From AP-15 sp963755435 (GTDB lineage Bacteria; Pseudomonadota; Alphaproteobacteria; ATCC43930; CGMCC-115725): a stretch of DNA of 64,000 bases. The translations under genes and the position numbers were made by a program. Where the stretch lies: contig CAVWJX010000005.1 in assembly GCA_963755435.1 (NCBI GenBank), positions 1,240,001-1,304,000 of the forward strand, in the 5' to 3' direction. Positions 16,608 to 24,881 of the stretch are shown piece by piece; positions within the stretch are counted from its first letter, which is position 1; each line of letters begins with the position of its first letter. The notes under the pieces were generated by a model. The model did no database searches. It saw only the letters and a list, made by a program, of their open reading frames with translations, and was not told where the DNA came from.

Positions 16608-17936
16608 ATGCCCTCGTTCAGCCCGCGCGAGATCGTCTCCGAGCTCGATCGCTTCATCGTCGGCCAGCACGACGCCAAGCGCGCTGTCGCGATCGCGCTC
16701 AGAAACCGCTGGCGCCGCCAGCAGCTCACCCCCGAGCTGCGCGAGGAGGTGCTGCCGAAGAACATCCTGATGATCGGACCGACCGGCTGCGGCAAGACCG
16801 AGATCGCCCGCCGCCTCGCCCGCTTGGCGCAGGCGCCGTTCGTCAAGGTCGAGGCGACCAAGTTTACCGAGGTCGGCTATGTCGGCCGCGATGTCGAGCA
16901 GATCGTGCGCGACCTCGTCGAGATCGCGATCGCGATGACCCGCGAGCGGCTGCGCAAGGAGGTCGAGCCCAAGGCCGAACTCGCCGCCGAGGAGCGGGTG
17001 CTCGAAGCATTGGTCGGCGGCTCGGCCAGCGCCGATACCCGCCAGAAGTTCCGCAAGCAGCTGCGCGAGGGCGCGCTCGACGACCGCGAGATCGAGATCG
17101 CGGTGCAGGAGAATGCGGCGTCGAGCCTGCCGACCTTCGAGATCCCCGGCATGCCCGGCGCGCAGATGGGCATGCTCAACCTCGGCGATATTTTCGGCAA
17201 GACCTTCGGCACCCGCTCGAAACCGAAAAGAATGAGTGTCGGCGACAGCCACCGGGTGCTGATCGCCGAGGAAAGCGACAAGCTCCTCGACCAGGATATG
17301 GTGGTGCGCGAGGCGATCGGCTCGGTCGAACAGAACGGCATCGTCTTTATCGACGAGATCGACAAGATCTCGGGCCGCGGCGAGCGCGCCGGCGGCGGCC
17401 AAGGCGGCCCCGACGTCAGCCGCGAGGGGGTGCAGCGCGATTTGTTGCCGCTGATCGAGGGCACCACGGTCGCGACCAAGCATGGTGCGGTCAAGACCGA
17501 CCACGTGCTGTTCATCGCGTCCGGCGCCTTTCACCAGTCCAAGCCCTCCGACCTGTTGCCCGAATTGCAGGGGCGGCTGCCGATCCGGGTCGAATTGAAG
17601 GCGCTCGGCCGCGACGATTTCCGCCGCATCCTGGTCGAGCCCGAGGCCAGCCTGATCACCCAATACAAGGCGTTGCTGGCGACCGAGGGGGTCACCCTCG
17701 ACTTCGAGGAGGCAGCGATCGACGAGTTGGCGCTGTTGGCCGAGGAGATCAACGCCGCGGTCGAGAATATCGGCGCCCGCCGCCTGCACACGATCCTCGA
17801 ACGGCTGCTCGAGGAGATCAGCTTCACCGCCTCCGACCGCCCCGACGGCACCCAGGTCACGATCGACCGCGCCTATGTCCGCGACCAGGTCGGCGCACTG
17901 GCGCAAAACGCCGACCTCTCCAAATTCATCCTCTGA
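16608..17936 (+). CDS. hslU: HslU, ATPase subunit of the HslVU protease
   Basis: A 442-residue AAA+ unfoldase that recognises, unfolds and feeds substrates to HslV. Walker A is G-P-T-G-C-G-K-T (57-64) and Walker B is I-V-F-I-D-E-I-D (about 245-252). The inserted I-domain lies between about 110 and 235. The C-terminal peptide ends D-L-S-K-F-I-L, the tail that docks into HslV. Length matches the family. Second gene of the hslVU operon. Confidence 0.96.
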   Translation: MPSFSPREIVSELDRFIVGQHDAKRAVAIALRNRWRRQQLTPELREEVLPKNILMIGPTGCGKTEIARRLARLAQAPFVKVEATKFTEVGYVGRDVEQIVRDLVEIAIAMTRERLRKEVEPKAELAAEERVLEALVGGSASADTRQKFRKQLREGALDDREIEIAVQENAASSLPTFEIPGMPGAQMGMLNLGDIFGKTFGTRSKPKRMSVGDSHRVLIAEESDKLLDQDMVVREAIGSVEQNGIVFIDEIDKISGRGERAGGGQGGPDVSREGVQRDLLPLIEGTTVATKHGAVKTDHVLFIASGAFHQSKPSDLLPELQGRLPIRVELKALGRDDFRRILVEPEASLITQYKALLATEGVTLDFEEAAIDELALLAEEINAAVENIGARRLHTILERLLEEISFTASDRPDGTQVTIDRAYVRDQVGALAQNADLSKFIL

Positions 17937-18010
17937 GCCGCGATCGCTCGCAGATCGGGAGGAGAACTTGACCTTTGCGCGCTGAGCGGGGTTAGCTGGC
18001 CGGCCCGCCC

Positions 18011-18081
18011 CTGTTGCCTGCCCTTGTTGCCTGCCCTTGTTGCCTGCCCTTGTTGCCTGCCCTTGTTGCCTGCCCTTGTTG
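18011..18081. repeat. 13-bp tandem repeat, about 5.5 copies
   Basis: The unit CTTGTTGCCTGCC is repeated with exact 13-bp period between hslU and the HIT gene; the first copy lacks one T and the last decays into TTGATTG. The period is not a multiple of three and no gene covers it, so it is a non-coding minisatellite, probably made by slippage. Confidence 0.85.
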
Positions 18082-18121
18082 ATTGTCATGCTCTGACGCG
18101 CTCTGAGCGGAGGCCGATCGG

Positions 18122-18484
18122 ATGCCCTACGACCGCGACAATGTATTCGCCCGCATCCTGCGCGGCGAGATCCCGTGCACCAAGGTCTACGAGGACGAGC
18201 ACGTCCTTGCTTTCCGCGACATCAACCCGCTGAGCCCGACGCATATTCTGGTCATCCCCAAAGGCGAATACGTCTCGCTCGACGATTTTTCCGCGCATGC
18301 CTCGGCGGCCGAGCACTCGGCCATGTTCCGCGCCCTCGGGCAGATCGCCAGGGAGCAGGGCGTGACCGAAACCGGCCATCGCATCATCGCCAATGCCGGC
18401 CGCGACGGCCACCAGGAGGTGCCGCATTTTCACGTGCATTTGTTCGGCGGCCGCGACCTCGGCCGGATGCTGCTGCGGCGGTGA
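18122..18484 (+). CDS. HIT-family hydrolase (HinT-like)
   Basis: A 120-residue cytoplasmic histidine-triad protein. The catalytic H-F-H-V-H-L-F (H102, H104, H106) matches the nucleoside-phosphoramidase branch (HinT). The N-terminal F-A-R-I-L-R-G-E-I-P and F-R-D-I-N-P-L-S-P-T-H motifs are typical. GCGGAGG precedes the ATG at 7 nt. It stands 39 nt after the 13-bp repeat and is convergent with the Uma2 remnant, their stops abutting. Confidence 0.93.
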   Translation: MPYDRDNVFARILRGEIPCTKVYEDEHVLAFRDINPLSPTHILVIPKGEYVSLDDFSAHASAAEHSAMFRALGQIAREQGVTETGHRIIANAGRDGHQEVPHFHVHLFGGRDLGRMLLRR

Positions 18485-18694
18485 TCATCCCGCGCCGGCA
18501 GAGATGAAGCGCGTGCCTTCGTAGAGCGCCGCCAGCGGACACGAGAAGTCGAGGCTGTCCAGCGCGAGCGGCGCTGCCTCGGCGATCGATGTGGAATTCG
18601 CCGGCCAGCTGCCATCCGGCTCGCCGTCGCCGGGCCAGTCGAGAAATTCCTCGAGCGTCATCCGCGACAGGGTCAACTTTGGCAGCGCCGACAT
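18485..18694 (-). pseudogene. Uma2-family (DUF820) remnant with internal deletion
   Basis: A 69-residue frame with a good ribosome binding site (GGAG, 9 nt before the ATG at 18694). The first 27 residues (L-S-R-M-T-L-E-E-F-L-D-W) match the N-terminus of Uma2/DUF820 restriction-endonuclease-like proteins. The last 40 (L-D-S-L-D-F-S-C-P-L-A-A-L-Y-E-G-T) match their C-terminus. Full-length members have roughly 180-200 residues, so the central PD-(D/E)xK-type core is missing and the ends are joined in frame. It is most likely a decayed gene. Confidence 0.6.
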
Positions 18695-18756
18695 CGTCGT
18701 CCTCCGCTCCCGGGGATAAATATCGTGCCGCCGCGCTGCAAAGTCGACGCACTGCT

Positions 18757-20418
18757 TCAGCCGGCGCGGATGTCGATATCTTTGGTCTCGCGCAGAAACA
18801 GCACGCCAATCACCAGGGTCATCGCCGCGATCGCGATCGGATACCACAGCCCGTCATAGATATTGCCGGTCGCGGCCACGATGGCAAAGGCGATCGCCGG
18901 CAGAAAGCCGCCGAACCAGCCATTGCCGATGTGATAGGGCAGCGAGACCGAGGTATAGCGGATGCGGGTCGGAAACAGCTCGACCAGCAGCGCCGCGATC
19001 GGCCCATAGACCAGGGTCACATAGCCCACCAGCACGACGAGCAGCAGGATCACCATCGGGTGGTTGATCCGCGCCGGGTCGGCCCTGGCCGGATAGCCGG
19101 CGGTCTTGAGCGTCGCGTTCAGGGATTTGGCGAAGGCGGCGCTTTTCGCCGCGGCATCGGGTGCGGTTGCCTTGTAGCTCGGGATCGCGGTGTTCCCGAC
19201 CTTGATTTGCGCGGTGCTGCCCGGCGGTGCCGCCGCATTGCTGTAGGGGATGCCGCGGCTGACCAGCGCGCTTTTGGCGACATCGCAGGCGCTGGTGAAT
19301 TTCGCGGTGCCGACCGGGTTGAACTGGAGCGAGCATCGGCCGGGATCGGCCTCGACCACCACCGGTGCCGCGCCGATCGCCGCTTCGAGCGCCGGGTTGG
19401 CGTAATGGGTGATCCCCTTGAATATCGGCAGGTAGGTGGTGACCGCGAGCAGGCAGCCCAGCATGATGATCGGCTTGCGCCCGACCCGGTCCGACAGCCA
19501 GCCGGACAGGATGAAGCCCGGGGTCCCGATCGCCAGCGCCGCCGCGAGCATCAGGATCGCCGTGGTCGGCGCCACCTTCAGCGTCTGGGTCAGGAAAAAC
19601 AACGCATAGAACTGGCCGCAATACCACACCACCGCCTGGCCCGCGGTGGCGCCGAACAGGGCCAGCAGCACGAGCTTGAGGTTGTGCGTCTCGGCGAAGG
19701 ATTCGCTGAGCGGCGCCGACGACCCGCGACCCTCGGCCTTCATCCGCTGGAACAGCGGCGATTCGTTGAGCCGCAGCCGGATGAAAACCGAAATCGCCAG
19801 CAGCACGATCGACAGCAGAAACGGGATGCGCCAGCCCCAGGCCTCGAAGCTCTTGGCGTCGAGCCACTGGCGACAGCCGAGGATCACCAGCAGCGACAGA
19901 AACAGGCCGAGGGTCGCCGTCGTCTGGATCCACGCGGTGTAGAGCCCGCGTTTGCCGGGCGGGGCGTGCTCGGCGACATAGACCGCCGCACCGCCATATT
20001 CGCCGCCCAGCGCCAAACCCTGCAGCAGCCGCAACAGGACCAGGATTACCGGGGCGGCGAGGCCGATCGTGGCATAGCCCGGCAACAGGCCGACCAGAAA
20101 GGTCGACAGGCCCATGATCGTGATGGTGACCAGAAACGTGTATTTGCGGCCCACCAGGTCGCCGGCTCGGCCGAAGACGAGGGCGCCGAACGGCCGCACC
20201 GCAAACCCGGCGGCAAACGCCAACAGCGCGAAAATATAGCTCGCCGCGGGGTTGACCCCGGAAAAGAACACCGCACCGATGGTCGCCGCCAGCGAACCGT
20301 AAAGATAAAAATCGTACCACTCGAAAACGGTGCCGAGCGAGGCGGCAAAGATCAGGGTCCGCTCCTCGCCGGTCATGCCACCCGCCAGGCCGCGCCGCGC
20401 CGTCGAGACGTTGGCCAT
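18757..20418 (-). CDS. MHS-family MFS transporter with a large extra loop
   Basis: A 553-residue inner-membrane carrier with 12 predicted helices. Signatures of the metabolite:H+ symporter branch are F-E-W-Y-D-F-Y-L-Y-G in helix 1, R-P-F-G-A-L-V-F-G-R-A-G-D-L-V-G-R-K after helix 2 and E-Y-G-G-A-A-V-Y-V-A-E. Known relatives move dicarboxylates, shikimate or osmolytes. About 105 hydrophilic residues (around 345-450, with N-P-A-L-E, two cysteines and T-A-Q-I-K) are inserted between helices 9 and 10; canonical members are about 430-450 residues long. AAGGAG lies 5 nt before the ATG. Confidence 0.88.
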   Translation of the reverse strand: MANVSTARRGLAGGMTGEERTLIFAASLGTVFEWYDFYLYGSLAATIGAVFFSGVNPAASYIFALLAFAAGFAVRPFGALVFGRAGDLVGRKYTFLVTITIMGLSTFLVGLLPGYATIGLAAPVILVLLRLLQGLALGGEYGGAAVYVAEHAPPGKRGLYTAWIQTTATLGLFLSLLVILGCRQWLDAKSFEAWGWRIPFLLSIVLLAISVFIRLRLNESPLFQRMKAEGRGSSAPLSESFAETHNLKLVLLALFGATAGQAVVWYCGQFYALFFLTQTLKVAPTTAILMLAAALAIGTPGFILSGWLSDRVGRKPIIMLGCLLAVTTYLPIFKGITHYANPALEAAIGAAPVVVEADPGRCSLQFNPVGTAKFTSACDVAKSALVSRGIPYSNAAAPPGSTAQIKVGNTAIPSYKATAPDAAAKSAAFAKSLNATLKTAGYPARADPARINHPMVILLLVVLVGYVTLVYGPIAALLVELFPTRIRYTSVSLPYHIGNGWFGGFLPAIAFAIVAATGNIYDGLWYPIAIAAMTLVIGVLFLRETKDIDIRAG

Positions 20419-20633
20419 GCTCTCCTTCCCTTCATGCCGGTGCGGGGGGCCGCCGGGCCGCCGCCGACCTCGTCACAGCGGCGCGAAGCGGCTGCCGAAC
20501 GGAAGGAAAATAGCCGAATTGGCGAAATTGAGAAAGGCAGGGCCGTCCCCGGTGGCGCCCGAACCCGGTGGCGGCCCGGCCGCCTCAGCGGGTTTGCGCC
20601 GCGGCGGTCGGTCGAGCCTCGCCAAACGATGCC

Positions 20634-20852
20634 TCAGCGGTCGAGCACCGCGCGCATCGATGCCGGGATCGGCTCGTTGAGGACATGATCGTAAAGCGCA
20701 TGCAGCAACTCGCTGCCGTCCGACTTCCCGTCGAGAAAGGCGGCGATGCGGGCGCCTACCGGATCCGGCGCAACCCTGGCTCTGGGCGTGCTGCGCGGAT
20801 AGCCGCGACCCGGGCCATAAACCTGTAGAACTCGTCTGGCATTGTTGCACAT
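20634..20852 (-). CDS. Small protein with a NepR-like C-terminal motif
   Basis: A 72-residue protein from an ATG at 20852 without a strong ribosome binding site. The last 30 residues (L-L-H-A-L-Y-D-H-V-L-N-E-P-I-P, then M-R-A-V-L) resemble the helix motif of NepR anti-sigma factors (L-R-A-x-Y-D-x-V-x-N-x-P-V-P) and of related short alphaproteobacterial proteins. No PhyR or EcfG gene is adjacent. Annotation as an anti-sigma-type peptide is tentative. Confidence 0.5.
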   Translation of the reverse strand: MCNNARRVLQVYGPGRGYPRSTPRARVAPDPVGARIAAFLDGKSDGSELLHALYDHVLNEPIPASMRAVLDR

Positions 20853-21097
20853 TTGTGTCGCACTCTGTAACAGGCGGAACCGGATTGTTCAATTTGCTGC
20901 GGCTACCGCCTCACATATGACAGAACTCAAACAGTTTGTAACAAAAAATCGATCCAACCCAAATCTGCGGCCGCGACCTGCGTCGAACGCATGGAACTTT
21001 TCCTCACCGACACTTCGCGAGGATGCCTCGGAGCCCGGCGTCGACGAATGCCACGGCCTCCGGTAAGTTCGCGACGGGCGGAACGGGGGCTGAAAAA

Positions 21098-22111
21098 ATG
21101 AGCGGTAGGCGGTTCGCGATGTTGCTCGGCGTCATGCTTCTCGCGCTCGGCGTCATGCCGCTCGCCGGCGTGCCCGGGCACGCGGCGCAGCTGCAGACCG
21201 TCAGGTTCGGCACCGACTGGAAGGCCCAGGCCGAGCATGGCGGCTATTACCAGGCGATCGCCACCGGCATCTACAAAAAATACGGGCTCCAGGTCGAATT
21301 GCGGCAGGGCGGTCCGCAGGTCAATCATGCCCAGCTGCTGGCCGCCGGCCGGCTTGATTTCAACATCGCGACGAATTCGTTCGTGCCGCTCAACTACGTG
21401 CACGAGAACATCCCGATGGTCGCGGTCGCGGCGATCTTTCAAAAGGACCCCTCTGTACTAATCGCCCATCCGAATGAGGGCGACGACAGCTTTGCCGCGC
21501 TCAAGGGCAAGCCGATCATGATCGGCTCCGACACCAGGGTCGGCAGCTGGCTCTTTCTGAAACACAAATTCGGCTATTCCGACGCCCAGATCCGGCCCTA
21601 CGCCTTCAGCGTGGCGCCGTTCCTCGCCAATCCCCAGGCGATCCAGCAGGGCTATCTGTCGAGCGAGCCGTTCACGATCGAGCAGCACGGGGTCAAGCCG
21701 GTGGTGCTGCTGCTCGCCGATGCCGGCTATTCGAGCTACAGCTCGTTGATCGAGACCTCGAAAAAGCTGGTGCACGACGATCCCGGTCTGGTGCAGCGCT
21801 TTGTCAATGCCAGCATCGAGGGCTGGCACGATTACCTCTACGGCGATCCCGCGCCGGCGAACGCGCTGATCAAACGCGACAATCCGGAGATGACCGATGC
21901 GCTCCTGGCCTATGGCATCGCCAAGATCAAGGAATACGGCATCGTCGACAGCGGCGACGCCAAGAAGTACGGGATCGGCGCGATGACGCAAGCGCGCTGG
22001 CTCGACTTCTTCGATACGATGGCCGCGGCCGGGGTGTACCCCAAGAATATGGACTACAAAGCCGCCTACACCCTCCAATTCGTCGACAAGAAGTTTGGGA
22101 TGAAGCCCTGA
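21098..22111 (+). CDS. ABC transporter substrate-binding protein (NMT1/THI5-like)
   Basis: A 337-residue periplasmic binding protein. A signal peptide covers residues 1-30 (R-R-F-A-M-L-L-G-V-M-L-L, cut near G-H-A-A). The mature part has the NMT1/THI5/SsuA fold: Q-A-E-H-G-G-Y-Y-Q-A-I-A-T-G-I-Y near 45-60, then L-K-G-K-P-I-M-I-G-S. Ligands of relatives are thiamine-pyrimidine, riboflavin-like or sulfonate compounds. The ATG at 21098 follows GGGGG. It is the first gene of a binding protein-ATPase-permease operon, 8 nt before the ATPase. Confidence 0.9.
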   Translation: MSGRRFAMLLGVMLLALGVMPLAGVPGHAAQLQTVRFGTDWKAQAEHGGYYQAIATGIYKKYGLQVELRQGGPQVNHAQLLAAGRLDFNIATNSFVPLNYVHENIPMVAVAAIFQKDPSVLIAHPNEGDDSFAALKGKPIMIGSDTRVGSWLFLKHKFGYSDAQIRPYAFSVAPFLANPQAIQQGYLSSEPFTIEQHGVKPVVLLLADAGYSSYSSLIETSKKLVHDDPGLVQRFVNASIEGWHDYLYGDPAPANALIKRDNPEMTDALLAYGIAKIKEYGIVDSGDAKKYGIGAMTQARWLDFFDTMAAAGVYPKNMDYKAAYTLQFVDKKFGMKP

Positions 22112-22119
22112 GCGTCCGG

Positions 22120-22911
22120 GTGGTCGAGAGCCCGGCGGCGGCGCCGATCGTCTCCTTGCGCGGCGTCGCCAAGCGGTTCGCCGGCGGGGTGACCGCACTC
22201 GACCCGATCGACCTCGATATTGCCCGCGGCGAGTTCCTGAGCGTCCTCGGCCCGTCCGGCTGCGGCAAGACCACGCTGTTGCGAATCATCGCCGGGCTCA
22301 CCCGGCCCAGCGCCGGCGAGCGCCGTCTCGGGGTGAGCCGCGGCGCCGAGCGAACCCGCGGCCAAATCGGCTTTGTCTTTCAGGACCCGACCTTGATGCC
22401 GTGGAGCACGGTCACCGGCAACGTCCTGCTGCCGTTTCGCCTGGCCGGGCGAGTGGGCGCGGCCGAGCGCACCCGCGCCGCCGCCGAGATCCGCGCGGTT
22501 GGGCTCGCCGGCTTTGAGCGCGCCTATCCGCGCCAGCTCTCGGGCGGCATGCGCATGCGCGTCTCGATCGCCCGGGCGCTGGTCACCGACCCCGACCTCT
22601 TGCTGTTCGACGAGCCATTCGCGGCCCTCGACGAGATCACCCGGATGGCGTTGAACGACGATCTGATGCAGTTGTGGGAGAGCCGGCGGCCGACCGTCGT
22701 GTTCGTCACCCACAGCGTCTTCGAATCGGTTTACCTGTCGACCCGGATCGCGGTGATGACGGCGCGTCCGGGGCGGATCTGCGCCGAGTTCCCGGTGGAT
22801 TTGCCGCAGCCGCGCCAGCGGGCGTTGCGCACCGCGCCGGCCTATGCGGCGATCTGCGCCGCCGCTTCGCGCCATCTCGCCGAGGCGATGGGCCCCGAGG
22901 GCCAGCGATGA
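22120..22911 (+). CDS. ABC transporter ATP-binding protein (SsuB/ThiZ-like)
   Basis: A 263-residue cytoplasmic ATPase of a nitrate/sulfonate/thiamine-precursor type importer. Walker A is G-P-S-G-C-G-K-T-T, Q-loop F-Q-D-P-T-L-M-P-W, signature L-S-G-G-M-R-M-R, Walker B L-L-L-F-D-E-P-F and H-loop V-T-H-S. The start is GTG at 22120. Its TGA overlaps the first ATG of a 14-bp tandem triplication in front of the permease. Confidence 0.93.
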   Translation: MVESPAAAPIVSLRGVAKRFAGGVTALDPIDLDIARGEFLSVLGPSGCGKTTLLRIIAGLTRPSAGERRLGVSRGAERTRGQIGFVFQDPTLMPWSTVTGNVLLPFRLAGRVGAAERTRAAAEIRAVGLAGFERAYPRQLSGGMRMRVSIARALVTDPDLLLFDEPFAALDEITRMALNDDLMQLWESRRPTVVFVTHSVFESVYLSTRIAVMTARPGRICAEFPVDLPQPRQRALRTAPAYAAICAAASRHLAEAMGPEGQR

Positions 22912-22948
22912 GAGGCGGGCGATGAGAGGCGGGCGATGAGAGGCGGGC
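22907..22948 (+). repeat. 14-bp tandem triplication carrying three successive ATGs
   Basis: Three perfect copies of GATGAGAGGCGGGC (22907-22920, 22921-22934 and 22935-22948). Each contains an ATG in a different frame (22908, 22922, 22936). The first two open only five-codon frames ending in TGA; the third opens the permease. The first ATG overlaps the ATPase stop as ATGA, the likely ancestral start. Confidence 0.85.
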
Positions 22949-23736
22949 GCCGCGATCGCTGGTGGCGGCTCGCCGCCCCGCTGATCATCGGCGCGGCGCT
23001 GCTGGCACTGTGGCAAGGGGTGGTCCGCATCGAGGGCATCCCGGTCTACGTCCTGCCCGGCCCGCTGGCGATCGCCAAGGCCTTGTGGAGCGATGGGCCG
23101 AGCCTCTTGGGCTCGCTGATGGTGACCTTGCGGATCACGCTCGCCGCCCTCGCCGCAGCCGCCATCCTCGGCGGCGCCATCGCCCTCCTGTTCTCGCTGT
23201 CGCGGGTCCTGGAGATCAGCCTCTTCCCCTACGCCGTGATCCTGCAGGTGACGCCGATCGTCGCGATCGCACCCTTGATCATCATCTGGGTGCAGCAGCC
23301 ATTCGTCGCCTTGCTGGTCTGCGCCTGGATCGTCGCGTTTTTTCCGATCGTCTCGAACACCACGATCGGGCTCAACAGCGCCGACCGCAATCTCGTCGCC
23401 CTGTTCCGGCTTTACGGCGCCTCGCCGTCGCAGACCCTGCGCTATCTGAAATTGCCGACGGCGCTCCCCTATTTTCTTGCCGGGCTGCGGATCAGCGGCG
23501 GGCTCGCCTTGATCGGCGCGGTTGTCGCCGAATTTGTCGCCGGCACCGGCGGCGCCGAGACCGGGCTCGCCTTCCGCATCCTCGAAGCCGGCTATCGCCT
23601 GGCGATCGCGCGCATGTTCGCCGCGCTGTTTCTGCTGTCGGCGACCGGCATCGCGATCTATCTCGCGATCGATCTGCTGTCGCGGCTGGTGCTGCGGCAC
23701 TGGCACGAAAGCGCCGTCGAGGAGGAAGAGGAGTAA
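22936..23736 (+). CDS. ABC transporter permease (SsuC/ThiX-like)
   Basis: A 266-residue inner-membrane permease with about six helices. The EAA loop reads F-R-L-Y-G-A-S-P-S-Q-T-L-R-Y-L-K-L-P, as expected for contact with the ATPase. It completes an importer with the two upstream genes. The C-terminus is very acidic (V-E-E-E-E-E). The start at 22936 is set by the third copy of a 14-bp repeat; GGCGGGCG inside the repeat could serve as the ribosome binding site. Confidence 0.92.
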   Translation: MRGGRRDRWWRLAAPLIIGAALLALWQGVVRIEGIPVYVLPGPLAIAKALWSDGPSLLGSLMVTLRITLAALAAAAILGGAIALLFSLSRVLEISLFPYAVILQVTPIVAIAPLIIIWVQQPFVALLVCAWIVAFFPIVSNTTIGLNSADRNLVALFRLYGASPSQTLRYLKLPTALPYFLAGLRISGGLALIGAVVAEFVAGTGGAETGLAFRILEAGYRLAIARMFAALFLLSATGIAIYLAIDLLSRLVLRHWHESAVEEEEE

Positions 23737-23777
23737 GCCCAGCCGCCGATTACCCGCCTCTAGCCCGCCACCCGCGA

Positions 23778-24179
23778 TCAGCCCAGCGTGCGCGGGTCGT
23801 CGATGGCGAAAGTCAGGTGCTCGGTCGGCTGCGGGGTGGTGGTCAGCAGGCTCACCCCGTCCGGCGCCTCGAACCGGTGCCACAGCCCTTGCGGGACGAT
23901 CACCGCCATGCCGGCTTCGAGCGCAAAGGATTGCGGCCCATCCTCGCCCATCAGGTGAAACACCGTGGCGCCCTCGACGATCTGCACGATCTCGTCGCCG
24001 TTCGGGTGGCGCTCCCACGGGCCTTCGCCGGAAAATTTGGCGAGGTTGATCGCGCTGTCGCGATAGGGGGCGAGCCTGGCAAAGGCGCCCTCCCGATCGG
24101 CCTCCGGGGTCTCGGGAGTGCGCCCGCGCAGCATTCTGAGGTTGGCCAGCTCGGCCTTGAGATCGATGATCGTGAGCAT
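23778..24179 (-). CDS. Cupin-domain protein
   Basis: A 133-residue protein with one cupin barrel. Motif 1 is around E-R-H-P-N-G-D-E-I-V-Q-I-V-E-G (H58, E62) and motif 2 around V-P-Q-G-L-W-H-R-F (H about 101), giving the usual metal-binding set. Single-domain cupins act as isomerases, dioxygenases or binding proteins; the substrate is not evident. It is convergent with the ABC operon. Confidence 0.85.
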   Translation of the reverse strand: MLTIIDLKAELANLRMLRGRTPETPEADREGAFARLAPYRDSAINLAKFSGEGPWERHPNGDEIVQIVEGATVFHLMGEDGPQSFALEAGMAVIVPQGLWHRFEAPDGVSLLTTTPQPTEHLTFAIDDPRTLG

Positions 24180-24362
24180 TCTTCCCTCCGAGTGGGGGCG
24201 GCGACGAGCGCGAGCTTACCTGCGGGCATCGAGCCGGTGAAGGGCATGCGAGCCCGGCATGGCAATTGCGCGGCGCGGCGGCCGCCCGAGCCTCGATACG
24301 TCATCAATCCGCCCACATCTCGCTATACTGATAGCGACCCGTAGGCTTTCCGGACCGGCCTC

Positions 24363-24833
24363 TTGCGCAACCTCTCGTTTCCGTTGACCCGCCCGCTCGA
24401 TCTCGCCCGTGCCAGCCGCCGCCGGGAGCAGGGCTTCACCCTCCTCGAGCTGCTGGTCGTTCTCGCCATCCTCGGCTTGCTGATCGGCTTGGTCGCCCCG
24501 GCGGTGTTGCGCCAGCTCGGCTCGGCCAAGGAAAAGACCGCGCACCTTTCGATCGAGCGGCTGGAAAGCATTCTCGACATCTACAAGCTCGACGTCGGAA
24601 CGTATCCGACGACCGAACAGGGGCTCGAGGCGCTGCTGGTGCGGCCCGACGGGGTCAGCCACTGGAGCGGCCCCTATCTGAAGGGCGAGAAAGTGCCCGA
24701 GGATCCCTGGGGCCATCCCTTTCTCTACCGCATGCCGAGCCAGCGGCCGGGGCACGATTACGACCTCTATTCGCTCGGTCCGACCGGCAAGCCCGGCGGT
24801 ACCGGGTCGGACTCGGAAATCCTTAACGACTGA
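24363..24833 (+). CDS. gspG: Type II secretion major pseudopilin GspG
   Basis: A 156-residue prepilin. After a 24-residue basic leader the cleavage site E-Q-G / F-T-L-L-E-L-L is followed by a hydrophobic helix. The C-terminal part has the T2SS major-pseudopilin pattern Y-P-T-T-E-Q-G-L-E-A-L and D-P-W-G-H-P-F-L-Y (calcium-binding region) and ends S-D-S-E-I-L. The start is a TTG at 24363 without a clear ribosome binding site. It stands alone on the plus strand, convergent with the rest of the secretion cluster. Confidence 0.92.
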   Translation: MRNLSFPLTRPLDLARASRRREQGFTLLELLVVLAILGLLIGLVAPAVLRQLGSAKEKTAHLSIERLESILDIYKLDVGTYPTTEQGLEALLVRPDGVSHWSGPYLKGEKVPEDPWGHPFLYRMPSQRPGHDYDLYSLGPTGKPGGTGSDSEILND

Positions 24834-24848
24834 GCGGGCCGGGGTCGC

Positions 24849-24880
24849 CGGCCGGTCGACCGGGTTTGCCCGGTGGGCCG
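24849..24880. terminator. Hairpin between convergent gspG and gspK
   Basis: ACCGGG / CCCGGT (24859-24864 and 24869-24874) with a TTTG loop, plus outer CGGCC / GGCCG pairs. It fills the 48-bp gap between convergent stops and may act as a bidirectional terminator. No strong T-tract. Confidence 0.35.
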
Positions 24881-24881
24881 C

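Noticed and set aside
18011..18081. CRISPR array
   Set aside because: The repeats are 13 bp and directly abutting, with no spacers and no cas genes.
18589..20688. Long open frame of 699 codons antisense to the MFS gene
   Set aside because: Composition (Arg/Gln/Gly/Asp-rich) and lack of domains show it is the complement of the transporter gene.
22066..24018. Long open frame of 650 codons antisense to the ABC operon
   Set aside because: It lies opposite three clear transporter genes and has the low-complexity composition of a high-GC shadow frame.
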